From NCBI RefSeq assembly GCF_014212125.1, contig NZ_JACJVP010000044.1, positions 1 to 61,099 of the forward strand: a stretch of DNA of 61,099 bases. Reading direction: 5' to 3'. A program made the translations under genes and the position numbers. Shown here in pieces: positions 49,859 to 58,867 of this stretch. The DNA is from Cohnella nanjingensis (GTDB lineage: Bacteria > Bacillota > Bacilli > Paenibacillales > Paenibacillaceae). Below the pieces are notes generated by a model. The model saw only the letters and a list, made by a program, of their open reading frames with translations. It made no database searches and had not been told where the DNA came from. Each line of letters opens with the position of its first letter. Within the stretch, counting starts at the first letter, position 1.

Positions 49859-50728
49859 TTGAATGCAAATCGTATCGGAGCGGCCGTGCGCGCATGGCTC
49901 GTGCTGCTGACCGGAACCGCCGTGTACGCGTTCGGCCTCGAATACTTCATCATCCCGAACCAGCTCATGGAGGGCGGCGTGACCGGCATCGGGATTCTGC
50001 TGTACTATGCGACCGGCCTGCCGACGGCCATCACGACGCTCCTCATCAACCTGCCGCTGTTCTGGGTGGGCTGGCGCAAACTTGGCTGGGGCTCCATGAT
50101 TTACACGATCGGCGGCACGGTCTCCCTATCCGGCTTCCTCTGGTTCTGGCAGACCGCCGTGGATCACGACTGGATCGTCCCCTTCACCTCGCGCCAGGAC
50201 TTCATCCTCGTGGTGCTGTATGCCGGCGTGACGCTCGGCGTCGGTCTCGGGCTCGTCTTCTATTCGGGCGGCACGACGGGCGGCGTCGACATCATCGCCC
50301 GCATCCTGAACCGCGGCAAGGGATTCAGCCTGGGCCAGATCATCCTGGCGATGGACGCGGTCATCCTCGTGACCTCGCTGATCTTCATCCCGAAGGAGAA
50401 AGTGCTGTATACCTTGGTGAGCGTCTTCATCGCGTCGAAGATGATCGACTTCGTCCAAGAAGGGGCGTACGCGGCCAAGGCGTTCACGATCGTCTGCCAC
50501 TCGCCGGAACAGCTCGCCCAGACGATCACGCGGGAGATGGACCGCGGCGTCACGCTGATGAAAGCGGTCGGCGGCTACTCCGGCGAGCAGCGGATGGTCG
50601 TTTACTGCGTCGTCAGCCGGTTCGAGATCCGCAAATTAAAAAGCCTGGTCCGCCAACATGACAGACAGGCTTTTATCGTGATCAGCGACGTGCACGACGT
50701 GCTCGGCGAAGGCTTCCGCGAGGAATAA
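49859..50728 (+). CDS. ypjC: YitT-family membrane protein YpjC-like (DUF2179)
   Basis: A 289-residue protein with about five or six membrane helices in the first 190 residues (GTAVYAFGLEYFIIPNQLMEGGVTGIG is the family signature, read in parts) and a C-terminal cytoplasmic DUF2179 domain (about 205-285, AFTIVCHSPEQLAQTITREM). The start is a TTG at 49859 with GGGAGG nine bases upstream. It is the only plus-strand gene in the 43-60 kb block; Bacillus ypjC has the same neighbours. Substrate or function is unknown. Confidence 0.88.
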   Translation: MNANRIGAAVRAWLVLLTGTAVYAFGLEYFIIPNQLMEGGVTGIGILLYYATGLPTAITTLLINLPLFWVGWRKLGWGSMIYTIGGTVSLSGFLWFWQTAVDHDWIVPFTSRQDFILVVLYAGVTLGVGLGLVFYSGGTTGGVDIIARILNRGKGFSLGQIILAMDAVILVTSLIFIPKEKVLYTLVSVFIASKMIDFVQEGAYAAKAFTIVCHSPEQLAQTITREMDRGVTLMKAVGGYSGEQRMVVYCVVSRFEIRKLKSLVRQHDRQAFIVISDVHDVLGEGFREE

Positions 50729-50836
50729 ACGCGGGCGCCGACTCGCGGGTTACCGCTCCTGCAGCGCGTACCGTCGAACCCCACTGCGAGCGTACCGTCT
50801 AGCCTCTGCGCGAAGAACCGCGCCTGGAGGGAGAGA

Positions 50837-51781
50837 CTACCGCCGCAGCCAGCGGTCCGCCGCGTCCTTGCGCCGGCCCTCCCCTTCCGGGCCGGAGCCT
50901 CCTTGGCGATCGAACCGGTACTTCCGCCAACCGGCATAGGTCAGCACCGTGACGATGAACGAACCGATCGTCGCGATGAAGCCCCAAGCCGGCGGGATCA
51001 GCGCGGGCCCTGCGGCCGGCTCTTCGCCGGTCGGCGGAAAGAGACCCGCTACCGCGTCCCGCAGCGGCTCGATCAGTCCCGTCAACAGCTTCCCCTCCGG
51101 ACGGGCCGCCGCGATCACCCGCTCCCCGTACCGGAATACCGAATCGCCCCGCTCGAGGACGGAAGGTTCCCGCGAGATGGCGACCGCCGTGCGGATCAGC
51201 GCGTAATGGCCGCTCAACCGGTCGAACGCGGTCTTCGCTTCCTCCGTTACGCGCGGCGGCGTACCGCTGATCCCCGCCGCAAGCGTTGCGATCTCTTCCA
51301 TCATGAGCTTCCGATATTGGAACCACAGCGAACGATCGGGACTGGCCAGCGCATCCGCCGCCAGCCGCAGGGCGCCTGCGGCCGTCTGAACCTTCGACTC
51401 GTCCGGCGTCGCGGCCGCCAGCGCCCGCTTCATCTCCGCGACGCTCCCCGACAGCGCATGAATCCCTTCCGCGGACGGGATCCGCTCCATCGGAAGCCCG
51501 CGAAACGCCGTCTCGGCATCTTGAAGCCGGCGGTGGACGGCGAGCGGTTCGCCCTGCTGGACGGCCAGGTAAAGCGCTTCGGCCGCATCCCGGAATGCCG
51601 CCGCAGGGTCGATCCCGCCGCTTTCCATGCCGGCTGCGGCAACGTCCCGTTCCCCGGACTGTCCGGCGGCGATCGCCGCGGCAGGCGCCGCGCCGGCCAG
51701 CCAGCCTGCGATCAGCAGCGCCGCGATCGCCGTCAAACGCTTGCCGCGATCCCAGAATCCCCTGCGCGCTCTCACGGACAT
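50837..51781 (-). CDS. ypjB: Sporulation protein YpjB
   Basis: About 314 residues with an N-terminal signal or membrane helix (LTAIAALLIAGWLAGAAPAAAIA), a helical outer domain and a C-terminal membrane helix (WGFIATIGSFIVTVLTYAGW) followed by a basic tail. This is the YpjB layout; B. subtilis ypjB is a sporulation gene. Either the ATG at 51781 or the GTG at 51775 is the start; the latter has the better spacing from GGAGGG. It is followed convergently by ypjC with no clear terminator in the 108-bp gap. Confidence 0.8.
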   Translation of the reverse strand: MSVRARRGFWDRGKRLTAIAALLIAGWLAGAAPAAAIAAGQSGERDVAAAGMESGGIDPAAAFRDAAEALYLAVQQGEPLAVHRRLQDAETAFRGLPMERIPSAEGIHALSGSVAEMKRALAAATPDESKVQTAAGALRLAADALASPDRSLWFQYRKLMMEEIATLAAGISGTPPRVTEEAKTAFDRLSGHYALIRTAVAISREPSVLERGDSVFRYGERVIAAARPEGKLLTGLIEPLRDAVAGLFPPTGEEPAAGPALIPPAWGFIATIGSFIVTVLTYAGWRKYRFDRQGGSGPEGEGRRKDAADRWLRR

Positions 51782-51844
51782 CCCTCCCTCTACTCCAACG
51801 TATGAGGGGATGTCCACTCCTAGAACCGGGTTGTCCGCTTACGC

Positions 51845-52504
51845 TTAGGCCGCCATGCGCTCGGTTCGCGACAGCGCGCCGGGCAGGAACCGGGACAACC
51901 CGGCGATCAGCACGCTCAGCGCGGTCAGGAGGAAGGTGAAGATCGCGACCGGGACCAGCTTGTCCATCAGCTCGTTCGGAAGATACGGATACACGCCGAA
52001 GCCATAGTCGACCGTATCGTTCAGGAACGTCCAGGCCGCCGCCGCCGCAAGCGCCCACGCGCGGAAGTGGAAGAACCGGGCGTACAGGACGGCGCAGACC
52101 GCCATCGACAGATGGGAGGCGACCAGCATCCAATGCTCCCAGACCAACTGATCGCCGTACGCGGCGCCCGCGAAGATGATCGCGGAAGCCCAGACGCCAT
52201 ACTTCACCGAGGTGACGACCGCAAGCGCTTCGATGAGGCTGCGGATCGAGCCCCAGAGCGCGCTGCGGTTCGGCGCAGGCCGGATCCACAGCCAGAGCGC
52301 GGCGATCGTGAAGAACAACGAAGCGGTCGGACTGTCCGGCACGAACGGGATCTGCCAATGCGGGTTCCATTTCCACGTGTCCAGGAGCTGATCCTTGTAC
52401 CAGTAGTATCCGTAGATCGTACCGGGAATGTAGAAGATCATGAGCAGCAGCATCGTCGTGCGATGCAGCAGGATATTCCGGGATAAATACGCGCGCAGGT
52501 TCAT
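51845..52504 (-). CDS. ypjA: DUF1405 membrane protein YpjA
   Basis: A 219-residue protein with about six membrane helices (first: TMLLLMIFYIPGTIYGYYWY; last: VAIFTFLLTALSVLIAGL). LLDTWKWNPHWQIPFVPDSPTASLFF and EHWMLVASHLSMA (each in part) are DUF1405 features. Function is unknown. The start at 52504 follows AAAGAGGGG. The qcr terminator lies just upstream, so it needs its own promoter or readthrough. Confidence 0.85.
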   Translation of the reverse strand: MNLRAYLSRNILLHRTTMLLLMIFYIPGTIYGYYWYKDQLLDTWKWNPHWQIPFVPDSPTASLFFTIAALWLWIRPAPNRSALWGSIRSLIEALAVVTSVKYGVWASAIIFAGAAYGDQLVWEHWMLVASHLSMAVCAVLYARFFHFRAWALAAAAAWTFLNDTVDYGFGVYPYLPNELMDKLVPVAIFTFLLTALSVLIAGLSRFLPGALSRTERMAA

Positions 52505-52521
52505 CCGTGTCCCCTCTTTCT

Positions 52522-52554
52522 TAAAAAAGACCTGACCGAATTCGGTCAGGTCTC
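52522..52554 (-). terminator. Terminator of the qcrABC operon
   Basis: AGACCTGACCG and CGGTCAGGTCT are perfect complements around AATT; on the minus strand TTTTTT follows. It lies about 30 bp after qcrC. Confidence 0.95.
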
Positions 52555-52580
52555 TAGGTCCAAACGATGGGTCGTGCCGC

Positions 52581-53447
52581 TTACTCGGCGGCCTTCTGCT
52601 CGGAGAGCCAGGTGGCCACTTTCTCGATCTCCGCGTCGGACAGCGTTCCCTTGAAGGAAGGCATGCCTTCGCCCTTGCCGTTCGTAATCGTATTGACGAT
52701 CTCATCCTTGCTGAGCTTGTCGCCGATGCCGGCCAGCATCGGACCGGCTTGACCTTCGAGGTCGGTGCCGTGGCAGGCGATACATTGCGCCTTCATCGTC
52801 ACGGAGAAGGCTTCGTCTTCCGGCTTCACGAGCGCCGGCACGACGACCTTGCCCGGAATGAAGCGGCCTTTGCCTGCCTCGATGGACTCGCGGTTCTTCT
52901 CTTCTCGCTCGATGTGCTCCGGCACGACGCCGGACGCTTCCACCTCTTTGGTGTAGTGGTGCCAGGATACCCACGTGAGGTACACGCTGGCCACCAGCGT
53001 CACGAGCATGAGCGAGGAAGCGATCGGACGTCTGTAGAAGCGGCGTTCTTTGCCCGTATCCAGGAACGGAGCGAGGAACAGCGCGCCGAACAAGATGCCC
53101 GGAAGTCCGATCGTCCCGAGCACGATGTAGTTCTCGGACGTATACGGATACTTCAGGAGCTGGTAGATGAACAGGAAGTACCAGTCCGGCATCGGGATGA
53201 ACGAGCCGTTAAGCGGGTCCGCCGGGTAGCCGAGCGGAGCCGGCTCCGCGATCGTCAGCACGAGGAAGCCGACCAGCACCACGACGCCCGCCATCCATTC
53301 CTTCAGCAGGAAGTTCGGGATGAAGGCTTCGGACTTGCCCGGATACGCGGTATAGTCCGGCGGCGCGGGCTTGTTCGGATCCGGCTTGCGGATACGCGAG
53401 TCGCCTACGAAGACGACTTTTTCTTTAGATTGATGTCCATGTGCCAA
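52581..53447 (-). CDS. qcrC: Menaquinol:cytochrome c reductase cytochrome b/c subunit QcrC
   Basis: A 288-residue fusion of a subunit-IV-like membrane part (three helices, about 50-165, with PMPDWYFLFIYQLLKYP) and a C-terminal cytochrome c domain on the outer face. The haem c site is C222-I-A-C225-H226 and the likely Met ligand lies in GEGMPSFKG. It passes electrons from the Rieske/cyt b core to cytochrome c oxidase. Last gene of qcrABC. Confidence 0.95.
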   Translation of the reverse strand: MAHGHQSKEKVVFVGDSRIRKPDPNKPAPPDYTAYPGKSEAFIPNFLLKEWMAGVVVLVGFLVLTIAEPAPLGYPADPLNGSFIPMPDWYFLFIYQLLKYPYTSENYIVLGTIGLPGILFGALFLAPFLDTGKERRFYRRPIASSLMLVTLVASVYLTWVSWHHYTKEVEASGVVPEHIEREEKNRESIEAGKGRFIPGKVVVPALVKPEDEAFSVTMKAQCIACHGTDLEGQAGPMLAGIGDKLSKDEIVNTITNGKGEGMPSFKGTLSDAEIEKVATWLSEQKAAE

Positions 53448-53466
53448 AGCTTGCCACTCCTCTCTC

Positions 53467-54138
53467 TTACAGCGGCCCGGAAATGCCCTGTTTTCGAATC
53501 ATGAAGAAGTGTGCCGCAAGCAGCGTGAGCAATACGCCCGGCAAGAAGAACACGTGAATCGCGAAGAAGCGAGTCAGCGTCTGGGCGCCGACGATCGTGC
53601 CCCCTTGCAACAACTCCTTGATGTAACCGCCGATCCAAGGTACCGAACCGGCGATCTCCATGCCGACCTTGGTCGCGAAGTACGCTTTGTTGTCCCACGG
53701 GAGCAGGTAGCCCGTGAACCCGAGGCCCAACATCACGAAGAAGATCAACATCCCGACGACCCAGTTCATCTCGCGGGGCGCCTTGTAAGAGCCCGTGAAG
53801 AATACGCGAAGGGTATGTAGGAACATCATCACGATAACGAGGCTTGCGCCCCAGTGATGCATCCCGCGCACGATGACGCCGAAGGCGACTTGGTGCTGCA
53901 GGTAGTCAACGCTGTAGTAGGCGTTGATGATATCCGGTACGTAATACATCGTCAGAAACATCCCCGAGAGGATCTGAATGACGGTAATGAAGAACGTCAG
54001 GCCGCCGAAGCAATAAACAAAAGCGGAGAAGTGATGCGCCGGGTTGACGTGCTCGGGCACCTCATGGTCGGCGATATCTCTCCACATCGGCGTTACGTCA
54101 AGACGTTCGTCAATCCAGTTATACATGCCTTTGAACAT
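53467..54138 (-). CDS. qcrB: Menaquinol:cytochrome c reductase cytochrome b subunit QcrB
   Basis: A 223-residue cytochrome b6-type subunit with four membrane helices. His pairs for the two b haems are in HHWGASLVIVMMFLHTLRV and the FFAIHVFFLPGV region. C43 in FVYCFGG is the cysteine that in Bacillus binds an extra haem covalently. Central subunit of the quinol oxidation site; lies between qcrA and qcrC with short gaps. Confidence 0.95.
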   Translation of the reverse strand: MFKGMYNWIDERLDVTPMWRDIADHEVPEHVNPAHHFSAFVYCFGGLTFFITVIQILSGMFLTMYYVPDIINAYYSVDYLQHQVAFGVIVRGMHHWGASLVIVMMFLHTLRVFFTGSYKAPREMNWVVGMLIFFVMLGLGFTGYLLPWDNKAYFATKVGMEIAGSVPWIGGYIKELLQGGTIVGAQTLTRFFAIHVFFLPGVLLTLLAAHFFMIRKQGISGPL

Positions 54139-54157
54139 GGGACGAGACGCCCTCCTT

Positions 54158-54694
54158 CTACTTCACGCGGGTGTTGGCTTCGAGCGGTCCGAGGTATACC
54201 CAGCCGTTCTCGACCTTCACTTCGTATTCGTCCAGCGGTTTCGGTGCCACTTTCAATTGCTTGCCGTCTTTGGTGTATCTTGCGCCGTGGCAAGGGCAGT
54301 GATACAGGTTCGGCGCTTCTTCGCCGCCCCAGCTGATCGTACAACCCAAGTGCTTGCACACCGGAGACAGCGCGAAGATCTTGCCGGCATCGTCCTTCGC
54401 GACGAATGCCTGCAGCTTCGGATCGCTCTCGTACCATCCGTCTACCTGATGGATCTTGAAGTCGATCTTTTGCGGCTCCGCGGTTACTTTCGTTTCCTCG
54501 ACGACCTTCACGAAAGGCGTCGCTGCCTTCTTCTGCAAGAGCGGGTCAACCGCAAACCGAAGCATCGGTAAAATGGCCCCGCCCGCCATAAATGCGGTGG
54601 CGCCGCCTAGCGTATAGGACAGAAACTGACGGCGAGTCATTTCTTTGCGCTTGATCGGCTTGTGCGAGGTTTCGTGCTGCTGATTGTGGTCCAT
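54158..54694 (-). CDS. qcrA: Rieske iron-sulphur subunit QcrA
   Basis: A 178-residue protein with a Tat-type signal/anchor (TRRQFLSYTLGG, 20-31, then a hydrophobic helix) and a Rieske domain. The [2Fe-2S] ligands C113/H115 and C133/H136 and the disulphide cysteines C118 and C135 are in VCKHLGC and HCPCHGARY. First gene of the qcr operon, reading from a good sigma-A promoter. Confidence 0.95.
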   Translation of the reverse strand: MDHNQQHETSHKPIKRKEMTRRQFLSYTLGGATAFMAGGAILPMLRFAVDPLLQKKAATPFVKVVEETKVTAEPQKIDFKIHQVDGWYESDPKLQAFVAKDDAGKIFALSPVCKHLGCTISWGGEEAPNLYHCPCHGARYTKDGKQLKVAPKPLDEYEVKVENGWVYLGPLEANTRVK

Positions 54695-54766
54695 TTTTTC
54701 TACCCCCTTTGCCCACCAATGTCGCGTCCGTCACGGACTTCACCTTTTGTTCACAAGGACATAACT

Positions 54767-54795
54767 ATAATAGCCCACGTGTCAAGGAGCGTCAA
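54767..54795 (-). promoter_or_regulatory. Sigma-A promoter of qcrABC
   Basis: On the minus strand TTGACG (54790-54795) and TATTAT (54767-54772) are separated by 17 bp. The leader of about 65 nt holds a TTGTGAAC half-site at about 54748-54756 that resembles half a Rex operator, but the second half is missing. The rest of the gap to ypiF shows nothing else. Confidence 0.75.
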
Positions 54796-54968
54796 GAATT
54801 GCCACCTGGGATTCCCGCGCCGCCGGATTCAGCCAGCCTAAATTGTTCTCAAATTGTCACAATTCTCCGCCTAGGCCGCCTGCCATTGGTATGCCCCAAT
54901 CCGTAGCCGCTCATGCGTGCGCGGCGTCCGTCGCATATAATGAAGGAAAAGCTTCGCTCCCCTCCGGC

Positions 54969-55397
54969 TCAAGCGCCGGAAGAGCGCTTCCAGAGCGCGG
55001 TCACCGCTTGCCGGATCCGCTCCGGATCGGGCGCTTCGTCCGCCGCTTGCGGCTGCAGGATCATGTCCGCGGACGGCAGCTGCGCCTCCGTCCATCCCCC
55101 GTTCCCCGCTACGACGATCAAGTGCCGGTAGCCTTGCCGCTTGATGCTCGCGCACAGCGCCTCCAGGCGGGCTGCGCCGCCGGCCGGGTCCCCGTCGTAA
55201 TGGCTCGCCGGGAGCGTCACGGTCCGGCCGCGGAACGAGGCTTCGAGCGGGGACAGCCAGTCGCCCGTCCGCCCGATCTTCTCCGCCGCTTCCGCAGGCG
55301 TCTCTCCGCCCGACAGCCCGCTTACCGGGAGCAGCGCCGTATCCAGGAACGGCTGCAGCTCCGCCCAGGTGTCATCGTCTAATTCGCTGAATTTCAT
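54969..55397 (-). CDS. ypiF: DUF2487 family protein YpiF
   Basis: A 142-residue soluble protein: MKFSELDDDTWAELQPFLDTALLPVSGLSG (in part) at the N-terminus, RQGYRHLIVVAGNGGW in the middle. This matches DUF2487/YpiF, which in Bacillus precedes qcrA, as here. Function is unknown; no catalytic motif is visible. Confidence 0.85.
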   Translation of the reverse strand: MKFSELDDDTWAELQPFLDTALLPVSGLSGGETPAEAAEKIGRTGDWLSPLEASFRGRTVTLPASHYDGDPAGGAARLEALCASIKRQGYRHLIVVAGNGGWTEAQLPSADMILQPQAADEAPDPERIRQAVTALWKRSSGA

Positions 55398-55425
55398 CTC
55401 GTTCTTCCTTTCTGCCTCCCCGCGG

Positions 55426-56394
55426 TTAGCGCATCGCTTGGAAAAAGGCCATGGACCGGTCGTCGAAACCCGGCAGCCCTTCGTGCCCGAAGTCGGGGTA
55501 TACGACCATCCGCTTGTCGGCGACGATCTTGTTGTAGGCGGCGAATTGGGTCGAAGGCGGCGTGATGGTGTCCATCAGCCCGACCGCCATGAGCACTTCG
55601 CCCCGGATGCGCGGCGCCAGATACTGAACGTCGATATAGCCCAACCGCTCGAAAAACGCGTCTTCGCGTCGATGCGTCGGATCGAACCTCCGGAAATAAT
55701 CGCGGATCTCCTCGTACGCGTTTTTCGCCAGATCCATCTCATACACGCGGCGATAGTCGCTCAAGAACGGATAGATCGGCGCAAGCCGCGCCACCCTCGG
55801 CTCCAGCGCCGCGCACGCCAGCGTCAGACCGCCCCCTTGCGAAGCGCCCGTTGCGGCGACGCGCGCCGGGTCCACTTCGGGTAGGTTCATCGCGATGCCC
55901 GCGAGCTGCGCCGCGTCGAGGAAGATGTGCCGGAACAACAGCTGATCCTCGTGATCGTCCGCTCCCCGGATGATATGTCCGTGCAGGGTGTTGCCCTTCA
56001 CGCCGCCGGTATCCTCCGAGAGGCCTCCCTGGCCGCGGCAGTCCATCGCGAGGACGGTGAAGCCGAGCGCCGCGTAGGCCAGCTTGGACGTCCAATCGCC
56101 CGAATGACCGGAATAGCCGTGGAATTGCAGGAGCGCCGGATGCTTTCCCGCTCCCGCTGGAAGCTTGGGTTTCACGTACTTGGCGTAGACGCGGGCGCCG
56201 CGCACGCCCGTGAAGTAGAGATCGTAGCATTCCGCGTAAGGCACTTGGAACGAGGACGGCTCGATCGTAAGCTGCGGATCGACCGCCCTCATCTCGTCCA
56301 GCGCGCGCTCCCAGTAGGCGTCGAAGTCCGCCGGCTTGGGGCTGCGCCCCTCGTAAGCTTGAAGCTCCTCCAAAGGCATGTCCACCAATGGCAT
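55426..56394 (-). CDS. CE7-family acetyl esterase (acetylxylan esterase / cephalosporin-C deacetylase)
   Basis: Alpha/beta hydrolase of 322 residues. The CE7 pattern is clear: RGQGG before the nucleophile elbow GASQGGG (catalytic Ser), Asp in GLMDTITPPST and His in DFGHEGL. Such enzymes remove acetyl groups from xylo-oligosaccharides and cephalosporins in the cytosol (no signal peptide here). It lies 28 bp upstream of ypiF and may be cotranscribed. Confidence 0.92.
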   Translation of the reverse strand: MPLVDMPLEELQAYEGRSPKPADFDAYWERALDEMRAVDPQLTIEPSSFQVPYAECYDLYFTGVRGARVYAKYVKPKLPAGAGKHPALLQFHGYSGHSGDWTSKLAYAALGFTVLAMDCRGQGGLSEDTGGVKGNTLHGHIIRGADDHEDQLLFRHIFLDAAQLAGIAMNLPEVDPARVAATGASQGGGLTLACAALEPRVARLAPIYPFLSDYRRVYEMDLAKNAYEEIRDYFRRFDPTHRREDAFFERLGYIDVQYLAPRIRGEVLMAVGLMDTITPPSTQFAAYNKIVADKRMVVYPDFGHEGLPGFDDRSMAFFQAMR

Positions 56395-56479
56395 CTGATA
56401 TCCCTCGTTTCATTATGTAGGTTGCCAACTCGCAATCTCTATCCTACTCCATCTGAGCCTGCCTGCAAACCGTTCCCGC

Positions 56480-56516
56480 GCAAAAAAAAAGAGCTGCCGC
56501 GATAACGGCAGCCCCT
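56480..56516 (-). terminator. Terminator after the IDEAL-domain gene
   Basis: GCTGCCG and CGGCAGC form a perfect stem around CGATAA; on the minus strand TCTTTTTTTTT follows directly. Confidence 0.93.
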
Positions 56517-56518
56517 GC

Positions 56519-56698
56519 TTAGTGTTGCATCGCTTTTAATTCCTCAGTCAGACGATGGAACGCATCGGCGTCCCCCAGTGCCAGCGCATGATCGATCGCC
56601 TCGTAAATTTTCTCCGTCCGGTATTTGCGCAGCGCTTCGTCCAGGGCCATTTCCGCCGCCAGCCCCAACATCGTCTCATAGGCGACTTTCATGTCCAT
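56519..56698 (-). CDS. Small IDEAL-domain protein
   Basis: A 59-residue protein consisting almost only of an IDEAL domain (YRTEKIYEAIDHALALGDADAFHRLTEEL, in two parts, about 25-53), a short helical motif found in Bacillota proteins such as YpiB and ComK-related factors. The ATG at 56698 is chosen because TTGGAGGTG lies six bases upstream. It probably mediates protein contacts. It is 36 bp downstream of the carbonic anhydrase-like gene and ends in a strong terminator. Confidence 0.8.
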   Translation of the reverse strand: MDMKVAYETMLGLAAEMALDEALRKYRTEKIYEAIDHALALGDADAFHRLTEELKAMQH

Positions 56699-56734
56699 CG
56701 GTTGCACCTCCAAAGTTCCCGGCGTTCAGGGCGC

Positions 56735-57250
56735 CTACAACGGGGTCGGGTTCGCGTATTGCTTCCCTTTGCTCACGTAGCTGTCCGCCGTACGTTGCAT
56801 GCGCTGCAGATCTTGTTCGTTTAACTCCCGGACGACCTTGGCGGGCGTCCCCAAGCATAGCGTATAAGGCGGAATGACCTGCCGCTCGGTTACGAGCGCG
56901 CCGGCTCCCACTAAAGCATATTCACCGATCTCGGCCCCGTTCAGGACGATCGCCCCCATGCCGATCAATGTACCCTTGCCTATCTTGCATCCATGCACGA
57001 TCGCCGCATGCCCGACCGACACGCCGTCTTCCAGAAGCAGCGGCTGATCCGTATTCACGTGCCCGACGACGCCGTCCTGCACGTTGCAGCGCTCGCCGAT
57101 GACGATCGGCGCCAAATCGCCGCGCAGCACGGCGTTGAACCAGACTGTGCTGTTTTGCCCGATCGTCACGTCGCCGACGATCTTGGCCCCTTCGGCCACG
57201 TAGATTCCCGAAGCCAGTCTCGGATAATGCGTCTCGTAACGTATCAACAT
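56735..57250 (-). CDS. Gamma-class carbonic anhydrase-like hexapeptide-repeat protein
   Basis: A 171-residue left-handed beta-helix protein of the CamH/YrdA/PaaY group. The three zinc His are H64 (VVGHVNTDQP), H81 and H86 (VGHAAIVHGCKIG). Hexapeptide repeats run from about 15 to 125. The acidic loop with the proton-shuttle Glu of archaeal Cam is absent, as in most CamH types, so carbonic anhydrase activity is plausible but unproven. The ATG at 57250 follows GGAGGGAC. Confidence 0.88.
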   Translation of the reverse strand: MLIRYETHYPRLASGIYVAEGAKIVGDVTIGQNSTVWFNAVLRGDLAPIVIGERCNVQDGVVGHVNTDQPLLLEDGVSVGHAAIVHGCKIGKGTLIGMGAIVLNGAEIGEYALVGAGALVTERQVIPPYTLCLGTPAKVVRELNEQDLQRMQRTADSYVSKGKQYANPTPL

Positions 57251-57331
57251 GCGATGTCCCTCCATCAGCCGGAGATCGGCGCTCCATTCGCTCGCCGAAC
57301 CCGCCGTTTGGGAAGGATTGTAACAACCCCG

Positions 57332-58597
57332 CTATCCGCTGTCAACGGACGCGAACGTCCACGGCAGGGCGTCTTCGAACTTCACTTCGTTGCCCGAGAC
57401 GAGCGCTCTGCCTTGCGGCGTCATCGTGACGACCGCCTCGCCGTCCGCCGTCTCTCCGTAGCGCAGCAGGCCCAGGTGCAGCATCATCGCCAAGAGGCGC
57501 CGATCCAGGATGTCCCGCTCCGAATCGTAATAGTACGGCCGGATGAGCGGCAACAGAATCTCGCTCAGCGACGACACCGTCACCCATGCGCCGCCCGACA
57601 ACCGCATGACCCATTGCACGAGCGCTTGCAGATTCGGGATCGGACTCTTGTACAGCCGCATCCAGAAGCGATACAGCTCCGAGGGGTCGCTGCGGAGCTC
57701 GCCGTCGGCCGCCTGCCGCCCCTTCTCGGTCAAGACGAGCCTCTCCGGCAGCTCCTCGATATACTCGGCGAAGTAGCAGTAGTCGTAGAGCAAGGAGAAG
57801 CGGTCCGGATACTCCCGGTAGCGCCTCCCGTAGCCGAAGCGGAAAGCGCTCTTGCCGGGAAGCGGCTCGACGACGGACAATAGGTCGAGCAGCTGCTGGA
57901 GCTGACGTTTGTAAATGTAGCCGTCGGAAGTGAGCGGGACGTCGTGATCCCGGACGAACCGCGCCAGGATCGCGGCGTCGTCGCTGAGCAGGCTGCGCTC
58001 GTCCCGATAGGCGGGCGGCTCGGACCTCGCCTGCAGGCCGTCGCGGAACTTGCGGTCCAGCGCTTCGCAGAGCCGCTTTTTCACGTCTTCCGGTACGTGG
58101 TACAAGTACTTGGTCTGCTGCGAGAAACCGTTGAAGAGCCAGCCGAACCGCTTGAATCTCGCGATCGCCCCGCGCGCCGGATCGCTCGGGACAGGCGGCG
58201 CCGGCGGCGCGGCCGATTCGCGTTTGCGCGAGGATCGCGGCTTCGCGTTCCCGGCGCGTCCCTTGCGGGGATCCGCCCCCGCCGCCTCCGTTACCGCGGA
58301 TCCCGCGCCTTCCGCCGTCGACCCATCCCGGGGAGCGGCCGACGAAGCGGCGCGGGCCGTCAAATCTTCCAAGCTGTAGGCGGCGCGTTTCTCGAAGAGA
58401 AGAGAGTTTAAGAACCTCAGGTCGTCCAGGCTCATCTCCCCTACTCTCGTCTCCAGCGCCTCTCGTCTGCCCAGGACCGTCAATATCGATTGGATCAGCT
58501 CGTGCTTGGAATGGCTGCTGCATTCGCAGTCGTACGTGTCGGCGATATTCGATAGCTGTGCAATATCGGCGTAGCTGAGCATATCCGCCAGGTTCAT
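57332..58597 (-). CDS. Conserved-looking protein of unknown function
   Basis: A 421-residue soluble protein. The N-terminus (MNLADMLSYADIAQLSNIAD) and the part around 25-75 are helical. A low-complexity, Ala/Arg/Pro-rich linker (about 88-140) follows, then a longer domain of winged-helix-like pattern (TSDGYIYKRQLQQLLDLLSVVE; LVLTEKGRQAADGE; VTMTPQGRALVSG). This resembles helicase-associated winged-helix proteins found in Paenibacillus-type genomes, but I cannot name a family. The ATG at 58597 has GAGGG six bases upstream. Monocistronic. Confidence 0.65.
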   Translation of the reverse strand: MNLADMLSYADIAQLSNIADTYDCECSSHSKHELIQSILTVLGRREALETRVGEMSLDDLRFLNSLLFEKRAAYSLEDLTARAASSAAPRDGSTAEGAGSAVTEAAGADPRKGRAGNAKPRSSRKRESAAPPAPPVPSDPARGAIARFKRFGWLFNGFSQQTKYLYHVPEDVKKRLCEALDRKFRDGLQARSEPPAYRDERSLLSDDAAILARFVRDHDVPLTSDGYIYKRQLQQLLDLLSVVEPLPGKSAFRFGYGRRYREYPDRFSLLYDYCYFAEYIEELPERLVLTEKGRQAADGELRSDPSELYRFWMRLYKSPIPNLQALVQWVMRLSGGAWVTVSSLSEILLPLIRPYYYDSERDILDRRLLAMMLHLGLLRYGETADGEAVVTMTPQGRALVSGNEVKFEDALPWTFASVDSG

Positions 58598-58830
58598 CGG
58601 CAACCCTCGTTTCCGGCGCGTTTACATGCATTATCGGTCGGAACATCCGGCTTTAAACGTGGTCCTGCGCGATTGGCCTGCGAATCGTTCGCTAGAATTC
58701 GATAAACGCTGCATTCAGGCATCCTATTCGTATGCGCGCGAGCAGGAACGTCCGGCGCCCCGTCTGCGCTCCGAGCGCTTTTTCCTGCTGCCGGATGCTC
58801 GAGCGCCGACCGCCTCCGTACGCGCGCAAC

Positions 58831-58866
58831 GAAAAAAAACGCCTGCCGGACGAACCGGCAAGCGCT
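58831..58866 (-). terminator. Terminator after the histidine phosphatase gene
   Basis: On the minus strand TTGCCGG and CCGGCAG with outer GCG/CGC pair around a short loop, followed by eight U. It directly follows the phosphatase stop codon. Confidence 0.92.
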
Positions 58867-58867
58867 C

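Noticed and set aside
50729..50836. 10-bp direct repeat GCGTACCGTC between ypjC and ypjB
   Set aside because: Two short copies in GC-rich sequence without further structure; chance is sufficient.
54748..54756. Rex operator upstream of qcrA
   Set aside because: Only one half-site (TTGTGAAC) is present; the inverted second half is missing at the required distance.
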